46,808 bases of DNA. Origin: Armatimonadetes bacterium 55-13 (lineage in GTDB: Bacteria > Armatimonadota > Fimbriimonadia > Fimbriimonadales > Fimbriimonadaceae). This document shows positions 7,795-15,978 of this stretch, one piece after another; positions within the stretch are counted from its first letter, which is position 1; each line of letters starts with the position of its first letter. The stretch is from assembly GCA_001898035.1 (NCBI GenBank), contig MKRX01000014.1, positions 13,874 to 60,681 on the forward strand, given 5' to 3'. A model generated the notes under the pieces. That model was not told the DNA's origin. It did no database searches and was given only the letters and a program-made list of their open reading frames with translations. Made by a program: the position numbers and the translations under genes.

Positions 7795-9240
7795 CTATCG
7801 ACGTAGGACCCGCCACCAAACCGGCAAGACCACCAAACTCAACAGAGCCAAAGCGGGAAACGCATAGAACCCGGCAAACGGAGCCCCGTCTGCTACCGGC
7901 ACTCCCACCGTGACTGCCCGGCATTCCCCCAGCGGGATCGCCGCCAAGACGTCTCCCCGTGGACCCACCGCCAGTGAATACCCCTGAGAAGCCGCCCGAA
8001 CCACCGGCAACCCCGTCTCCACCGCTCGCCAAATCGAATTCACCTTCAAATATTCCGGCGCCGCGGTTCCCATATACCAGTCGTCTACAGACATCACCGC
8101 CAGTAACTGCGCCCCATTGCGAGCCTGCTGATAGGAAACATTTGGAAACAATGCTTCAAAGCAAAGCACCGGCCCTACCTTCAGTTCACCCAAAGACAGA
8201 CTCTGAACGGAGTCCCCCGGAACCAGGTCTCCTCCGGGAATCTGAAACGCCGATGCCAAGAAGGGAAGTTGCTCGCGCAAGGGCACATACTCCCCAAAGA
8301 TCACTAACCGTGTCTTATCCGCGTAAGACCATTTCCCGTCGAACCCAAAGGCCGTTTGGTGCTGCCCCCCGTCTTGACGCTGCCCGCCAAACAAAACCGG
8401 AACTTTGCCATCCACCGAAAAGACGGGATGAGGAGGAAATGCCCCATCGTTCCCCGAGATTCCCTCCGGCAAGACCAGCAAGGAAGATCCCCGAGCCCGG
8501 GCCGCGGCAAAGAACTCCGGCACTGCCGTCCGCAACCTGGCATCATTTGCCTCACGGTTGCCAAACGCTAAATCGGTCCCTGGCTGCCCAATCGTCACTG
8601 CCTTCGTCACGGCAGAGACAGGCGCCTGATACCGCACTAAAGACGCCACCAGCACCAACACGAAAATCCCGACGTAATTCCGAATCGTCGACCAAGGACT
8701 TTGCCGAGCCAAGTACAGAGCCGCCACCACGTTCGCCAGCACCACCCAGGCGCTTACAAAGAACACAGAACCGTAAAACGCCGTTTGAATGACCTGCGGA
8801 AATGTCCACAGAGGAATCCCAATCAGCCCATAGGGAAACGCTAGTCCAGGTAGGTAAGAGCGAAAAACCTCAACTCCCGCCCAAACGAGCGGAATCGCCC
8901 AGATAGCCCGCTTCTCCCAGCACCGAGAAATCAACCCTCCCGCCAGCCCAAAGTACAGCCCGCCGATCGCCGAAGCCAACAAATAGGGAACCAGCGCCAA
9001 CCCCACGCTCCCCGTCCAACGGGAAACGAAGCTGAAGAGAAACAAGAACTGTCCGAGCAGGAACAGAAAACCAAAGGTCCACCCGCTCCTAAACCCCGCC
9101 TTGCCCGAAATCCCCTGCAAACTGACCAACCAGGGCGCCAACGCTACAAAAGCGATGAGCCCCAGGTTAAACGGAGGAAACGCCAGACACAAAAGCGCCG
9201 CGCTTGCCAAACAAGGCCAGGCCCTAACGACCCGCGCCAT
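7795..9240 (-). CDS. lnt: Apolipoprotein N-acyltransferase
   Basis: This 481-aa inner-membrane enzyme adds the third acyl chain to the N-terminal cysteine of lipoproteins, the last maturation step, so the organism likely has an outer membrane. The N-terminal half (about 1-210) has six or so membrane segments, including FPPFNLGLIAFVALAPWL and FPYGLIGIPLW. The C-terminal half is a nitrilase-type domain with the expected triad: E259 in LVLPEGISG, K309 in YADKTRLVIFGEYVP and C360 in GPVLCFEALFP. It ends in one more membrane segment (FYAFPALALLSLVVLPVWW). It overlaps the upstream phosphatase gene by 17 bp, pointing to co-transcription. Length is close to the usual 480-520 aa. Confidence 0.95.
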   Translation of the reverse strand: MARVVRAWPCLASAALLCLAFPPFNLGLIAFVALAPWLVSLQGISGKAGFRSGWTFGFLFLLGQFLFLFSFVSRWTGSVGLALVPYLLASAIGGLYFGLAGGLISRCWEKRAIWAIPLVWAGVEVFRSYLPGLAFPYGLIGIPLWTFPQVIQTAFYGSVFFVSAWVVLANVVAALYLARQSPWSTIRNYVGIFVLVLVASLVRYQAPVSAVTKAVTIGQPGTDLAFGNREANDARLRTAVPEFFAAARARGSSLLVLPEGISGNDGAFPPHPVFSVDGKVPVLFGGQRQDGGQHQTAFGFDGKWSYADKTRLVIFGEYVPLREQLPFLASAFQIPGGDLVPGDSVQSLSLGELKVGPVLCFEALFPNVSYQQARNGAQLLAVMSVDDWYMGTAAPEYLKVNSIWRAVETGLPVVRAASQGYSLAVGPRGDVLAAIPLGECRAVTVGVPVADGAPFAGFYAFPALALLSLVVLPVWWRVLRR

Positions 9241-9865
9241 CGACGCTTCCCGCCAGCACCACGTCCGTATCTAAATGCGAAATGTCGTTGTAGCGCCGAA
9301 TGCGGAACGGTCCGTAAGTCTGCCGCTCCAAGCTGGTCACCGAGGTGTTGTGAAATCGAAAAGCGCGGCAAGTCTCCAGCGTGCCGTGAACGAGTTGGGC
9401 CAGCAGAAGACCACAAGTTCCGCCGTGGGATACCACCGCCACATTCTTATCCGCAGACCGTAGGCGTTCCACCACCGGCGCAATCCGCTCCCAAACGTCG
9501 TGGAAAGACTCGCCGTTCGGGGGACGCAGTTTAAAGCGATCGTTCCCCTGCAACGCCTCCAGGCTGGACCACCACTTGGAAATGTCGTGAAAAGACTCTC
9601 CTTCCCAGTCCCCAAAGCCGCGTTCCCGCAAGAGAGGTGTCTCTTCATACTCCGCCCCCGTCGCCCGTACAATCGGTGCCGCCGTCTGTCGGGCGCGTCC
9701 TAAATCGCTGCAGAGCACTAATCCCACGGATCGCGAAGCAAACGCCGAATGAAGGGCTTCCGCCTGCTTTTCACCGGTCTCATCCAGCGGAATGTCGGAG
9801 TGTCCCTGGGCTCGTTCCGCAGCATTCCAGGCGGTCTGCCCATGCCGAACGAGGTAAAGGCGCAT
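9224..9865 (-). CDS. Histidine phosphatase family protein
   Basis: This 213-aa protein opens with LYLVRHGQTAWN, the RHG phosphatase motif in which the histidine forms the phospho-enzyme. It also has SDLGRARQTA, the ERGFGDWEG loop and VSHGGTCGLLLAQL with the second catalytic histidine. This branch of the superfamily contains cofactor-dependent phosphoglycerate mutase-like enzymes, alpha-ribazole phosphatase (CobC) and broad phosphatases, and the substrate cannot be picked from sequence. No cobalamin genes are near. The gene sits 8 bp after the upstream gene and overlaps lnt by 17 bp, so it is in the same operon. Confidence 0.9.
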   Translation of the reverse strand: MRLYLVRHGQTAWNAAERAQGHSDIPLDETGEKQAEALHSAFASRSVGLVLCSDLGRARQTAAPIVRATGAEYEETPLLRERGFGDWEGESFHDISKWWSSLEALQGNDRFKLRPPNGESFHDVWERIAPVVERLRSADKNVAVVSHGGTCGLLLAQLVHGTLETCRAFRFHNTSVTSLERQTYGPFRIRRYNDISHLDTDVVLAGSVDGAGR

Positions 9866-9873
9866 AACTAAAT

Positions 9874-10791
9874 TTATACCTGCCAGGGCCGGACTTCGCC
9901 CAACTCCCGCCCTGCCGTATCCACCCTAAGTCCTCCAATCCGCAAAATTCGGACCGGTGTTGGCGCCACCGCCGTCGAGTGCGCCTTCACGATGCCCCCC
10001 GCAAAGTCGATGGAGATGATCGCACCATAGCCAAAATCTTCGCCGCTAGATCGGGCAAAACTGCAAAGAAGCCCTTCGTATTCGGCGGGATGAGCAATGT
10101 GCGCCCGCGAGCAATGGAAATAGTCCAGCGCTCGCGCCATCTCGGAATCGGAAGGATCCTCCTCCGCTATCAAAAACAACGCCCCGCCTGCAATCTCGCC
10201 GTAAAGCCCTTTGCCCTTAAAAAATCGATCGAGCACCTCATGCGCAATCTTTTCCCCAGAGCCCAGCCGAGCGCCCTCAACGGAGAGCCGAGCCAACTCC
10301 AACTCGTGCTCCTCGCAGTTCTCAAACAGCTTCATCCAATGCGCCTTCCTCTGCGCATTTTGGACCATCGTGGGAAACGCCTGTTCCAACTCAACCTCTT
10401 GAGGACCCACCGGAAATCCCGCTTGTTCGAGAGGCGCGCCCTTGGGAAGCAAAATCTCATCGGGCTGAAAGATCTGCGCCATAAGCATCGTCACGTGGCG
10501 GAGCAAAGGGGTTCCGCGATATGCAAATGATTGGACGATGACGTCTTCCGAAGCTTGCGCCATCAACTGGACCAGCGCCGTGATCATTGTCTGAGGAGAA
10601 CGTTGCGGGTCCAGACTTCCATAGAAGTGCCAAGCCACAATCTTCTCGCCACGAAAGAGGCACAAACGGCCAGGCGGCGCTTGATCGGGTTCGGTGGGGT
10701 CTAGGCAAATAAGATCCCGGCCTTTGCGGTGATCCTTGAGCCAGTCGCGCCAAGTCCTGTCCGGGGTGGAGAGAAGAAGCGTGCGCGCCAT
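9874..10791 (-). CDS. Unrecognised protein, 305 aa
   Basis: I do not recognise this protein. It is soluble-looking, with no signal peptide or membrane helix. Visible segments include RLCLFRGEKIVAWHFYGSLD, a helical middle rich in Glu (FENCEEHELELARLSVEGA) and an ordered C-terminus (RILRIGGLRVDTAGRELGE). Two PQ-like loops flank residues 60-130. It appears to be the first gene of a minus-strand operon with the histidine phosphatase, lnt and DUF4870-like genes, 8 bp upstream of the phosphatase. A TATAAT box and a structured stretch (10847-10921) lie just upstream, so it may have its own promoter or leader. It could be a lineage-specific protein. Confidence 0.65.
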   Translation of the reverse strand: MARTLLLSTPDRTWRDWLKDHRKGRDLICLDPTEPDQAPPGRLCLFRGEKIVAWHFYGSLDPQRSPQTMITALVQLMAQASEDVIVQSFAYRGTPLLRHVTMLMAQIFQPDEILLPKGAPLEQAGFPVGPQEVELEQAFPTMVQNAQRKAHWMKLFENCEEHELELARLSVEGARLGSGEKIAHEVLDRFFKGKGLYGEIAGGALFLIAEEDPSDSEMARALDYFHCSRAHIAHPAEYEGLLCSFARSSGEDFGYGAIISIDFAGGIVKAHSTAVAPTPVRILRIGGLRVDTAGRELGEVRPWQV

Positions 10792-10846
10792 GTGATCGCA
10801 ACATTACCTCTGGTCGGGTGCGAAAGAGGAAAGCGCCAAGAAAATG

Positions 10847-10912
10847 GCGGTCAAGGGGAGCCTCCATGCTCCGACCTCCGTTTCCACCGAGATCCGTGGT
10901 GCCCCTGACCGC
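10847..10912 (-). ncRNA. Possible structured RNA leader or large terminator
   Basis: Read on the minus strand, GCGGTCAGGGG (10912-10902) can pair with CCCCTTGACCGC (10858-10847), an 11-bp stem with one bulged T. It encloses about 43 nt with a CCAC/GTGG hairpin and an alternative GGAGC/GCTCC pairing that competes with the closing stem. CATTTTCTT follows. It lies between the PPIase stop and the unrecognised gene, so it may be a terminator, a leader or a small RNA. It does not match SRP RNA or any riboswitch consensus I know. Confidence 0.35.
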
Positions 10913-10915
10913 TCA

Positions 10916-10921
10916 ATTATA
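10916..10921 (-). promoter_or_regulatory. Possible -10 box
   Basis: A perfect TATAAT on the minus strand starts at 10921, just after the PPIase stop. No convincing -35 box lies 16-18 bp upstream. If used, transcription would begin near 10909, inside the first arm of the structured element, and would drive the unrecognised gene, the phosphatase, lnt and the DUF4870-like gene. Confidence 0.35.
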
Positions 10922-10922
10922 C

Positions 10923-11792
10923 CTACGAACCAGAAGCTCCAGAGTTTTGCCAGAGTCGTTCGACCTTGACCTCATCGCGAATTTTTTGAAGAATCTGAGA
11001 CTTATTGGACTGAGCGTGAATCTCTCGGGCTTCCTCCCGGTCGTCACCTGTCGCGTCCTTGCCCCACATATCGATCTTGAAAATCTGGATGCCGTTCTGA
11101 GTCTGAACGGGTTTGGTATAGCCACCTGTCTTCAGAGTGGGAAATAGATCGCGTACCTCTTTTGGAAAGGCGTCCATCCGCCGCCATCCCACAATCCCTT
11201 TGGCCTTCAAGGTCCGCTCGTCGGTCGTCGAGAGAGCCAAAACAGACTCCCAAGAGTCGCCCTTTGTCAATTTCTCGTAAAACAAGTCCGCTTTCCGGAT
11301 CGCCGCCGTCAGCGAACTGGAAGAGATGCTGTCTGGCTTCACGATGATCGTGGAAATCTTCACGTACTCGTCCGCTTTAAAGCCGACCGCTGCCAACTGG
11401 TTCAAAAGCAAGTCCGTCTTAACTCTCAGGAATAAGCGAGATTTCGTAAATCCTTGGTCCAGGAGGTAGTCCTCAGGTTTCTTGCCACCGGTTACATTGG
11501 GGGTGAGCTGGGTCATCTGCTCGGCCATGGCGTTATCTACATCTTCATCGGTGACGGAGACCTTCGCTTTGTCTGCTGCCGCCTTAATCATCTTATAAGA
11601 AATGATGTCGGCCAATGCCTCTCGGCCCCGCCACTCCCACAGCAGGTCTTCCACCTCGCTTGCCTTGACCACCACGCCGTCTACCTTGGCGATCGGCGTG
11701 TCCCGGCTGGGCGCTTTAACTTGGTACTTGGCTGGAATATCCGCGTTTTGAATTGCGAAAGAGACGAAAACGAGAAGGGCAGGAAGGTTCAT
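10923..11792 (-). CDS. SurA/PpiC-like peptidyl-prolyl isomerase
   Basis: This 289-aa protein starts MNLPALLVFVSFAIQNADIP, a signal peptide. Residues about 35-150 form a SurA_N-like helical domain (IAKVDGVVVKASEVEDLLWE, then SYKMIKAAADKAKVSVTDE). Residues about 155-255 resemble a parvulin domain (VKISTIIVK, AIRKADLFYEKLTKGDSWES, GIVGWRRMDAFPKEV, TKPVQTQNGIQIFKID). Such proteins help fold exported and outer-membrane proteins. The HxxH-type parvulin signatures are weak (ISTIIVK where KARHIL is usual), so it may act as a chaperone more than an isomerase. It follows hemW by 25 bp and is probably co-transcribed. Confidence 0.85.
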   Translation of the reverse strand: MNLPALLVFVSFAIQNADIPAKYQVKAPSRDTPIAKVDGVVVKASEVEDLLWEWRGREALADIISYKMIKAAADKAKVSVTDEDVDNAMAEQMTQLTPNVTGGKKPEDYLLDQGFTKSRLFLRVKTDLLLNQLAAVGFKADEYVKISTIIVKPDSISSSSLTAAIRKADLFYEKLTKGDSWESVLALSTTDERTLKAKGIVGWRRMDAFPKEVRDLFPTLKTGGYTKPVQTQNGIQIFKIDMWGKDATGDDREEAREIHAQSNKSQILQKIRDEVKVERLWQNSGASGS

Positions 11793-11817
11793 GGCTCTTG
11801 TTTGAGACGATCTTGTA

Positions 11818-12930
11818 TTAAATCAGTTCCAGGGCGACTTCTGAACAAAAATGACGGCCCTCCGCTGTCAGCGCCGCACGTCCGTCCCTTTCCGTCAGCC
11901 AACCCCTTTCGATAAGCCGTTTGACGGGGCCCGGATTCAGCAACTCCGAAGAAACTCCTTCGTTCAACCGTAGACCCAGCATGACCCGTTCGGTGCGTAG
12001 TACGTCCCCGTCAAGAGACTCTCGCTCGAAATCCAATCGATCACCCGCTTCGACGGCATCTGAGAATCGTTCTGGATGCTTCAGATTGGTGTACCGGTAT
12101 CTTCCCCCGATGGGGTCTGTCATGCTCCCGACCGCGCCTGGACCATAACCGGCGTATTCTTCGCCGTACCAGTAGCAAAGGTTGTGGCGGCACTCTCGCC
12201 CCGGCTTCGCAAAGTTAGAAATCTCGTATTGAGAGAAGCCCTTGCTCAGTGCCCTTTCACAGCATTCGTCGTACATCGCCACCTGCGCCTCATCGTCCGG
12301 CAGATCAAGCTGCCCTTTCAGGTGCTTCTTGTAGAACGACGTGTTCGGTTCGATGGTCAAGCAATAGAGACTCAGATGGTCCGTTTCTAAGGAAAACGCT
12401 CGGTCCAAGTTCTTCCGCCACGCCACCAGCGATTGATGCGGAAGGGCAAACATCAAGTCGATGTTTACATTGTCGAACCCCGCTTGCCGGGCCGCATCTA
12501 CTGCCCTCTCGATATCTCCCGCCTTGTGAATGCGGTCGAGGGCGATCAAGTCGGAGTCGAGGAAACTCTGCGCCCCGAGTGAGATGCGATTGAAACCTGC
12601 CTCCCGCATGGCGGAGAATTTTGCCGCATCCACCGTCCCTGGGTTAGCCTCGCTCGTAATCTCGCATCCTTCCACAGGGGGATGAGCGCGAATCACCGCA
12701 TCGAAAATTCGAAGAAGCTGATCCTCGCTCAGGAACGTGGGGGTCCCCCCGCCAAAAAAGATCGTCTTCGCCGGTCGTCCCCTCCAGGGTGAACGCTCGA
12801 TCTCCGCACAAATCGCGCTCACCGTCCTCTCGACAATTTGCCCTTGCATCGCGTAAGAATTGAAGTCGCAATACCCACATTTACTGGGGCAGAACGGAGT
12901 GTGAACATAAACGGCGACGGGAGACATCAT
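11818..12930 (-). CDS. hemW: HemW-like radical SAM protein
   Basis: This 370-aa protein has the radical SAM cluster motif CPSKCGYC (CxxxCxxC, C14, C18, C21), preceded by YVHTPFC and followed by FFGGGTPTFL and SEANPGTVD, all signatures of the coproporphyrinogen III oxidase-like HemN/HemW family. The single-Cys spacing without HemN's extra N-terminal part, the length near 370 aa and the C-terminal winged-helix (RLIERGWLTERDGRAALTAEG) fit HemW, a heme chaperone, rather than the oxidase HemN. The start is ambiguous: TTG at 12933, ATG at 12930 or ATG at 12927. GAGGGG sits 8 nt before the TTG and 11 nt before ATG 12930. The PPIase gene follows. Confidence 0.9.
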   Translation of the reverse strand: MMSPVAVYVHTPFCPSKCGYCDFNSYAMQGQIVERTVSAICAEIERSPWRGRPAKTIFFGGGTPTFLSEDQLLRIFDAVIRAHPPVEGCEITSEANPGTVDAAKFSAMREAGFNRISLGAQSFLDSDLIALDRIHKAGDIERAVDAARQAGFDNVNIDLMFALPHQSLVAWRKNLDRAFSLETDHLSLYCLTIEPNTSFYKKHLKGQLDLPDDEAQVAMYDECCERALSKGFSQYEISNFAKPGRECRHNLCYWYGEEYAGYGPGAVGSMTDPIGGRYRYTNLKHPERFSDAVEAGDRLDFERESLDGDVLRTERVMLGLRLNEGVSSELLNPGPVKRLIERGWLTERDGRAALTAEGRHFCSEVALELI

Positions 12931-12984
12931 CAAAGCCGGGACCCCTCAATTTTACACCCCTAGCCGAGTCGTCCATCGTTGCAA

Positions 12985-13024
12985 GGTCGTCCCGACCATG
13001 GTTTTCACGGGCGTCCCGCCCGTG
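12985..13024. repeat. Two REP-like hairpins
   Basis: Two hairpins with TCC loops lie side by side upstream of hemW: GGTCG-TCC-CGACC at 12985-12997 and CACGGGCG-TCC-CGCCCGTG at 13006-13024. The second belongs to a dispersed repeat common in several phyla, which gives spurious peptides containing GHGRDAR when translated. The intergenic stretch 12934-13125 holds these, a run of degenerate CCACGCTC-like copies and the heptamer array. Confidence 0.65.
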
Positions 13025-13073
13025 TCCGGCCGCCGGCGCGCAATCCCCACGCCCCACGCTCCACGCTCCACGC

Positions 13074-13115
13074 CCTAACACCTAACACCTAACACCTAAC
13101 ACCTAACACCTAACA
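13074..13115. repeat. CCTAACA heptanucleotide array, six copies
   Basis: Six exact tandem copies of the 7-bp unit CCTAACA (TGTTAGG on the other strand) run without mismatch. A partial copy follows (CCTCT), and a looser CCACGCTC-type run precedes it (13049-13072). It lies between the hemW start and the stop of an exported-protein gene, so it is intergenic and could vary in copy number by slippage. Confidence 0.9.
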
Positions 13116-13125
13116 CCTCTGCCCC

Positions 13126-13890
13126 CTACCCCTCAGTCGGCAAAGCATCGACCTGGAAAAACGTGTCTTCGGTGATGTCGATCTGGAGAAGGTGGTTCCG
13201 TTCGTCTAGATAGACGTGCTGACGCTTCCCGCCAAGGGTGATGTCGTAAGTCGTCCCCTTGGCGGGCTCAAGGAGAATCTTGCCGTTGAATCGGCCCCCA
13301 ACGGTCGCTGAGCATGAAACGATCCCCAAAGTCTGAGGATCGAGAATCGAGAACTTCTTGTCTTTCAGCACGACTTTGCCGTCGACCACCATCGGCTTAA
13401 ATCGATCGAAGAAGGACTGGCAGCCTTCCGTGGGATAGAGAGTGGCCGTGCGTTCTTGTCCGTTTTCGGTAATCGTGAGTTCCACCGTCTTTGTCCCGTA
13501 GATCGCCTCCACCGTCCGAGCGACGCCCTTGGGCGTCTGGACCTCGAAGACCTGTCGAAGGATGTGGCCATCCTTTGCGACCCAAGTAGTTTCGGTGGCC
13601 GCCACCCCTAGGTCGGACTCCTTCAGGGGATCTTTCGTGTGTCCTTCCGCCTCGAATCTCCAAACCCGGCTGTTATTCATGACGTCGGACTTCACCGCGG
13701 CGGAGAGATACCCCATCCTCTGGGTGTACTCATTAGTCGAAGACCCAAACTCGTTCGGCTTGCTCCGCCGCCAAGTGAAATAGGAAAGAACGAGCGGCGG
13801 CGCTGCCTCAAGTCCAAGGATGATCTGTTTCTGCCCGCCTAAGACCGGCTCTGGCCGAGCAAAGATCACCGAAGCAAGCAGAGCGAGCAA
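13126..13890 (-). CDS. Exported protein of the local paralog family (copy 2)
   Basis: This 254-aa protein starts with TTG immediately after the stop of the upstream paralog (TAG then TTG), so translation is probably coupled. MLALLASVIFA looks like a short signal peptide. The body is beta-rich. It shares with copy 1 an ERTATLYP / KRTATIYP segment, FKPMVVDGKV, KDKKFSILDPQTLG, VGGRFNG and LLQIDI near the end. No known domain is obvious; it vaguely resembles LolA- or DUF3108-like periplasmic beta proteins. The function is unknown. The intergenic heptamer array follows its stop. Confidence 0.7.
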   Translation of the reverse strand: MLALLASVIFARPEPVLGGQKQIILGLEAAPPLVLSYFTWRRSKPNEFGSSTNEYTQRMGYLSAAVKSDVMNNSRVWRFEAEGHTKDPLKESDLGVAATETTWVAKDGHILRQVFEVQTPKGVARTVEAIYGTKTVELTITENGQERTATLYPTEGCQSFFDRFKPMVVDGKVVLKDKKFSILDPQTLGIVSCSATVGGRFNGKILLEPAKGTTYDITLGGKRQHVYLDERNHLLQIDITEDTFFQVDALPTEG

Positions 13891-14763
13891 CTAAGACCCC
13901 CCGGTCTTGATCCGGGTCGGAGAACCTTTGCCATCGGTAGGATCGGTTTGAGCAAAGAGGGTCTCGCCGTAGGGCAGGTTCACCTGCAACAGGTCCATAT
14001 CGAAAGTGACAAATCCGATCTGTTCACGACCATCAAAAGTGAAGTCTATCCGGTGCCCCTCAAACCTTTTTGTAAAGAGCGAGCCGGTGAATTTTCCTCC
14101 GACCTTAGCCTGAATCTTGACCACCCCGCCGGTAACCGGATCGAGACGAGAAAACGACTTCTCCTTGACCAGAACCTTTTCGCCATCGATCATCGGTTTG
14201 AATTCATTCGCAAAGAGTTCGACACCGCCCGCCGGATAGATCGTGGCTGTTCGCTTTCCCTTTGGCCCTGCGACTTCGATTTCAACTTCGTCTCCCTTAA
14301 ACGTCGCCTTGAGTTCATAGGTGCCCGATCCACTTCGGTAGCCACTGGTTTCAAAGAGAGGCGTCCCGTTTTCCGAAATCCATACTTTTCGGTATCGCTG
14401 CACCGGCGTGATGTTGATCACATTGATGCCATCGCTATTCTTGTAGTCGCGCCGCTTGTTGCGTGTAGCGTCCGACTCAAAAAGCAGGCACGGTTTCCCT
14501 TCGTAGACGGAACGACTCACTTTTGAGGCGCTAAATCCCACTGAAGTGGGTTCCTTGGCCATGGCATCCTTCGGATTTAGATCGTAGTAGCCACTCAAAT
14601 CGGTCCTTGGCCGACTAATCCTGGAAATACACTGGCTGAAAACCGTTGTGGGATGAAGCTTGAGCCCGATCGCCGATTCAAGATAGCCACCAAGATACGC
14701 TTCCTCTGGAATCGTCGTCTGCTTAGCCTGAGTCGCCAGAAGTAAGAGAGTCAGTCCCACCAT
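13891..14763 (-). CDS. Exported protein of the local paralog family (copy 1)
   Basis: This 290-aa protein starts MVGLTLLLLATQAKQ, a signal peptide. I chose ATG at 14763 (AGGTG eight bases upstream) rather than 14826, which would add 21 residues before the signal peptide. Key shared segments with copies 2 and 3 are RKVWISENG, KRTATIYPAGGVELF, FKPMIDGEKV, FSRLDPVTGGVV, VGGKFTG and the C-terminal RIKTGGS. No named domain is recognised. A secreted or periplasmic beta-rich protein is likely. It is directly followed by copy 2 with no gap. The 5' region has a decayed second copy at 15931-16014. Confidence 0.7.
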   Translation of the reverse strand: MVGLTLLLLATQAKQTTIPEEAYLGGYLESAIGLKLHPTTVFSQCISRISRPRTDLSGYYDLNPKDAMAKEPTSVGFSASKVSRSVYEGKPCLLFESDATRNKRRDYKNSDGINVINITPVQRYRKVWISENGTPLFETSGYRSGSGTYELKATFKGDEVEIEVAGPKGKRTATIYPAGGVELFANEFKPMIDGEKVLVKEKSFSRLDPVTGGVVKIQAKVGGKFTGSLFTKRFEGHRIDFTFDGREQIGFVTFDMDLLQVNLPYGETLFAQTDPTDGKGSPTRIKTGGS

Positions 14764-14879
14764 ACGAGCACCTGTACTAATATTAACGCAGGATTCATTC
14801 AAATATTCATTCGGAAACCGCGACAATCTGCGCTCCCTGAACCCCCAAAAACAATCGCCTCCCCGTTCTCAAGAGATCG

Positions 14880-15895
14880 CGCTCCAAATCCCACAACGCG
14901 CCACCGCACACCGAGCGAAATGTAGCCGACGGTCCTACCGTCGTGAGCGCTCCCGCCCTCAGAGCGCCCCCGTGAAAACCAGAACACCCCAAACCAAACA
15001 GCCCCCTAACCAACATCACACTCTAAAATCGACAACGCGCCACCAGCCACCGAGCGCAATGTAGCCGACGGTCCTACCGTCGTGAGCGCTCCACCCCCAG
15101 AGCGTTCCCGTCAAAGCCAGAACACCCCAAACCAGACAGTCCCTGACAAACATCACGCTCTAAAATCGACAATGCGCCGCCAACCACCGAGCGCAATGTA
15201 GCCGACGGTCCTACCGTCGTACGCGCGATGGCTAAACAGAGCGCCCTGAAACAGAACGCACCCACGTCAGGGGGACTGACGCCCACATCTCGCTCGGTGA
15301 TTATTCGCGCGTTACAGACCACAGAGCGCAATGTAGCCGACGGTCCTACCGTCGTACGCGCTCGGCCCAAACAGAGCGCCCTGAAACAGATCGCGCTCAC
15401 GTCAGGGGGACTGACGCCTACATCTCGCTCGGTGTCCATTCGCGCGTGATGTCCACAGAGCGTAATGTAGCCGACGGTCCTACCGTCGTACGCGCTCGGC
15501 CCAAACAGGGCGCCCTGAAACAGAACGCACCCACGTCAGGAGGACTGACGCCTACATCTCGCTCGGTGTCCATTCGCGCGTTACAGACCACAGAGCGAAA
15601 TGTAGCCGACGGTCCTACCGTCGTACGCGCGCGGAAAAACAGAGCGCTCTGAAACAGAACGCACCCACGTCAGGGGGCCTGACGCCTACATCTCGCTCTG
15701 TGATTATTCGCGCGTTACGAACCACCGAGCGCAATGTAGCCGACGGTCCTACCGTCGTACGCGCTTCCGCAAAACAGAGCGCCCTGAAACAGATCGCGCT
15801 CACGTCAGAAGGACTGACGCCTGCATCTCGCTCGGAGATTATTCACGCGTTACGAACCACAGAGCAAAATGTAGGCTACGGTCCTACCTCCAGAG
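14880..15895. repeat. REP/BIME-like tandem repeat array
   Basis: About 1 kb built from repeat units. Hairpin B (GCCGACGGTCCTACCGTCGT or near) occurs at 14925, 15064, 15201, 15336, 15470, 15605 and 15739, with a decayed copy at 15874. Spacing is 134-139 bp. From 15201 each unit also holds hairpin A (CGTCAG, 5-nt middle, CTGACG) in the opposite orientation, at 15265, 15400, 15534, 15668 and 15803. Both hairpins are mostly preceded by GTAG when read outward, as in REP elements, and each is flanked by CTACAT-like and CGCTCGGTG-like sequence. The first three units have a different spacer, found also at 1-99. Open frames through it are repeat artefacts. The stretch 15896-16139 holds no gene apart from a decayed fragment. 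Confidence 0.85.
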
Positions 15896-15929
15896 CGCCC
15901 CCGCCAACCCAGAACACCCACAGCGGCAA

Positions 15930-15978
15930 CCCGTCGCTTTGCAGGCATCGCCAAAGGGAAGGGGGCGAGACCCACCGT
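15930..15978 (-). pseudogene. Decayed 5' fragment of a paralog copy
   Basis: The stretch 15931-16014 aligns with 14715-14803, the signal-peptide and upstream region of copy 1, with small indels. The sequence before the start matches well (CAGGTGCT, GCGTnA, TCCTGCG). The start codon is ACG (15978-15976) instead of ATG, followed by GTG GGT CTC matching VGL of copy 1. After about 17 codons, similarity ends at the repeat array. It reads as the remnant of a fourth gene copy. Confidence 0.45.

Noticed and set aside
7310-8032. Longer 240-aa form of the DUF4870-like protein
   Set aside because: The extra 80 residues lie inside the lnt coding frame and are Gly/Ser-rich shadow sequence.
10847-10912. 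Small SRP RNA
   Set aside because: The stem-loop size is similar but the GGTCAGG...GGAAGG...AGCAGCC core is missing.
12881-13081. Minus ORF with GHGRDAR peptide
   Set aside because: It comes from the dispersed REP hairpins and the hemW 5' end, a known type of spurious translation.
13074-13115. Telomere or replicon end
   Set aside because: Only six copies in a gene gap of a continuous chromosome stretch; no end structure or telomere protein gene.
15074-15803. Open frames of 60-120 codons on both strands in the array
   Set aside because: They follow the repeat units, contain the repeated RTTVGPSATLRSV peptide and lack ribosome binding sites.
14880-15895. CRISPR-like regular repeats
   Set aside because: Repeat spacing is 134-139 bp, the whole unit is repeated rather than short repeats with unique spacers, and no cas gene is near.
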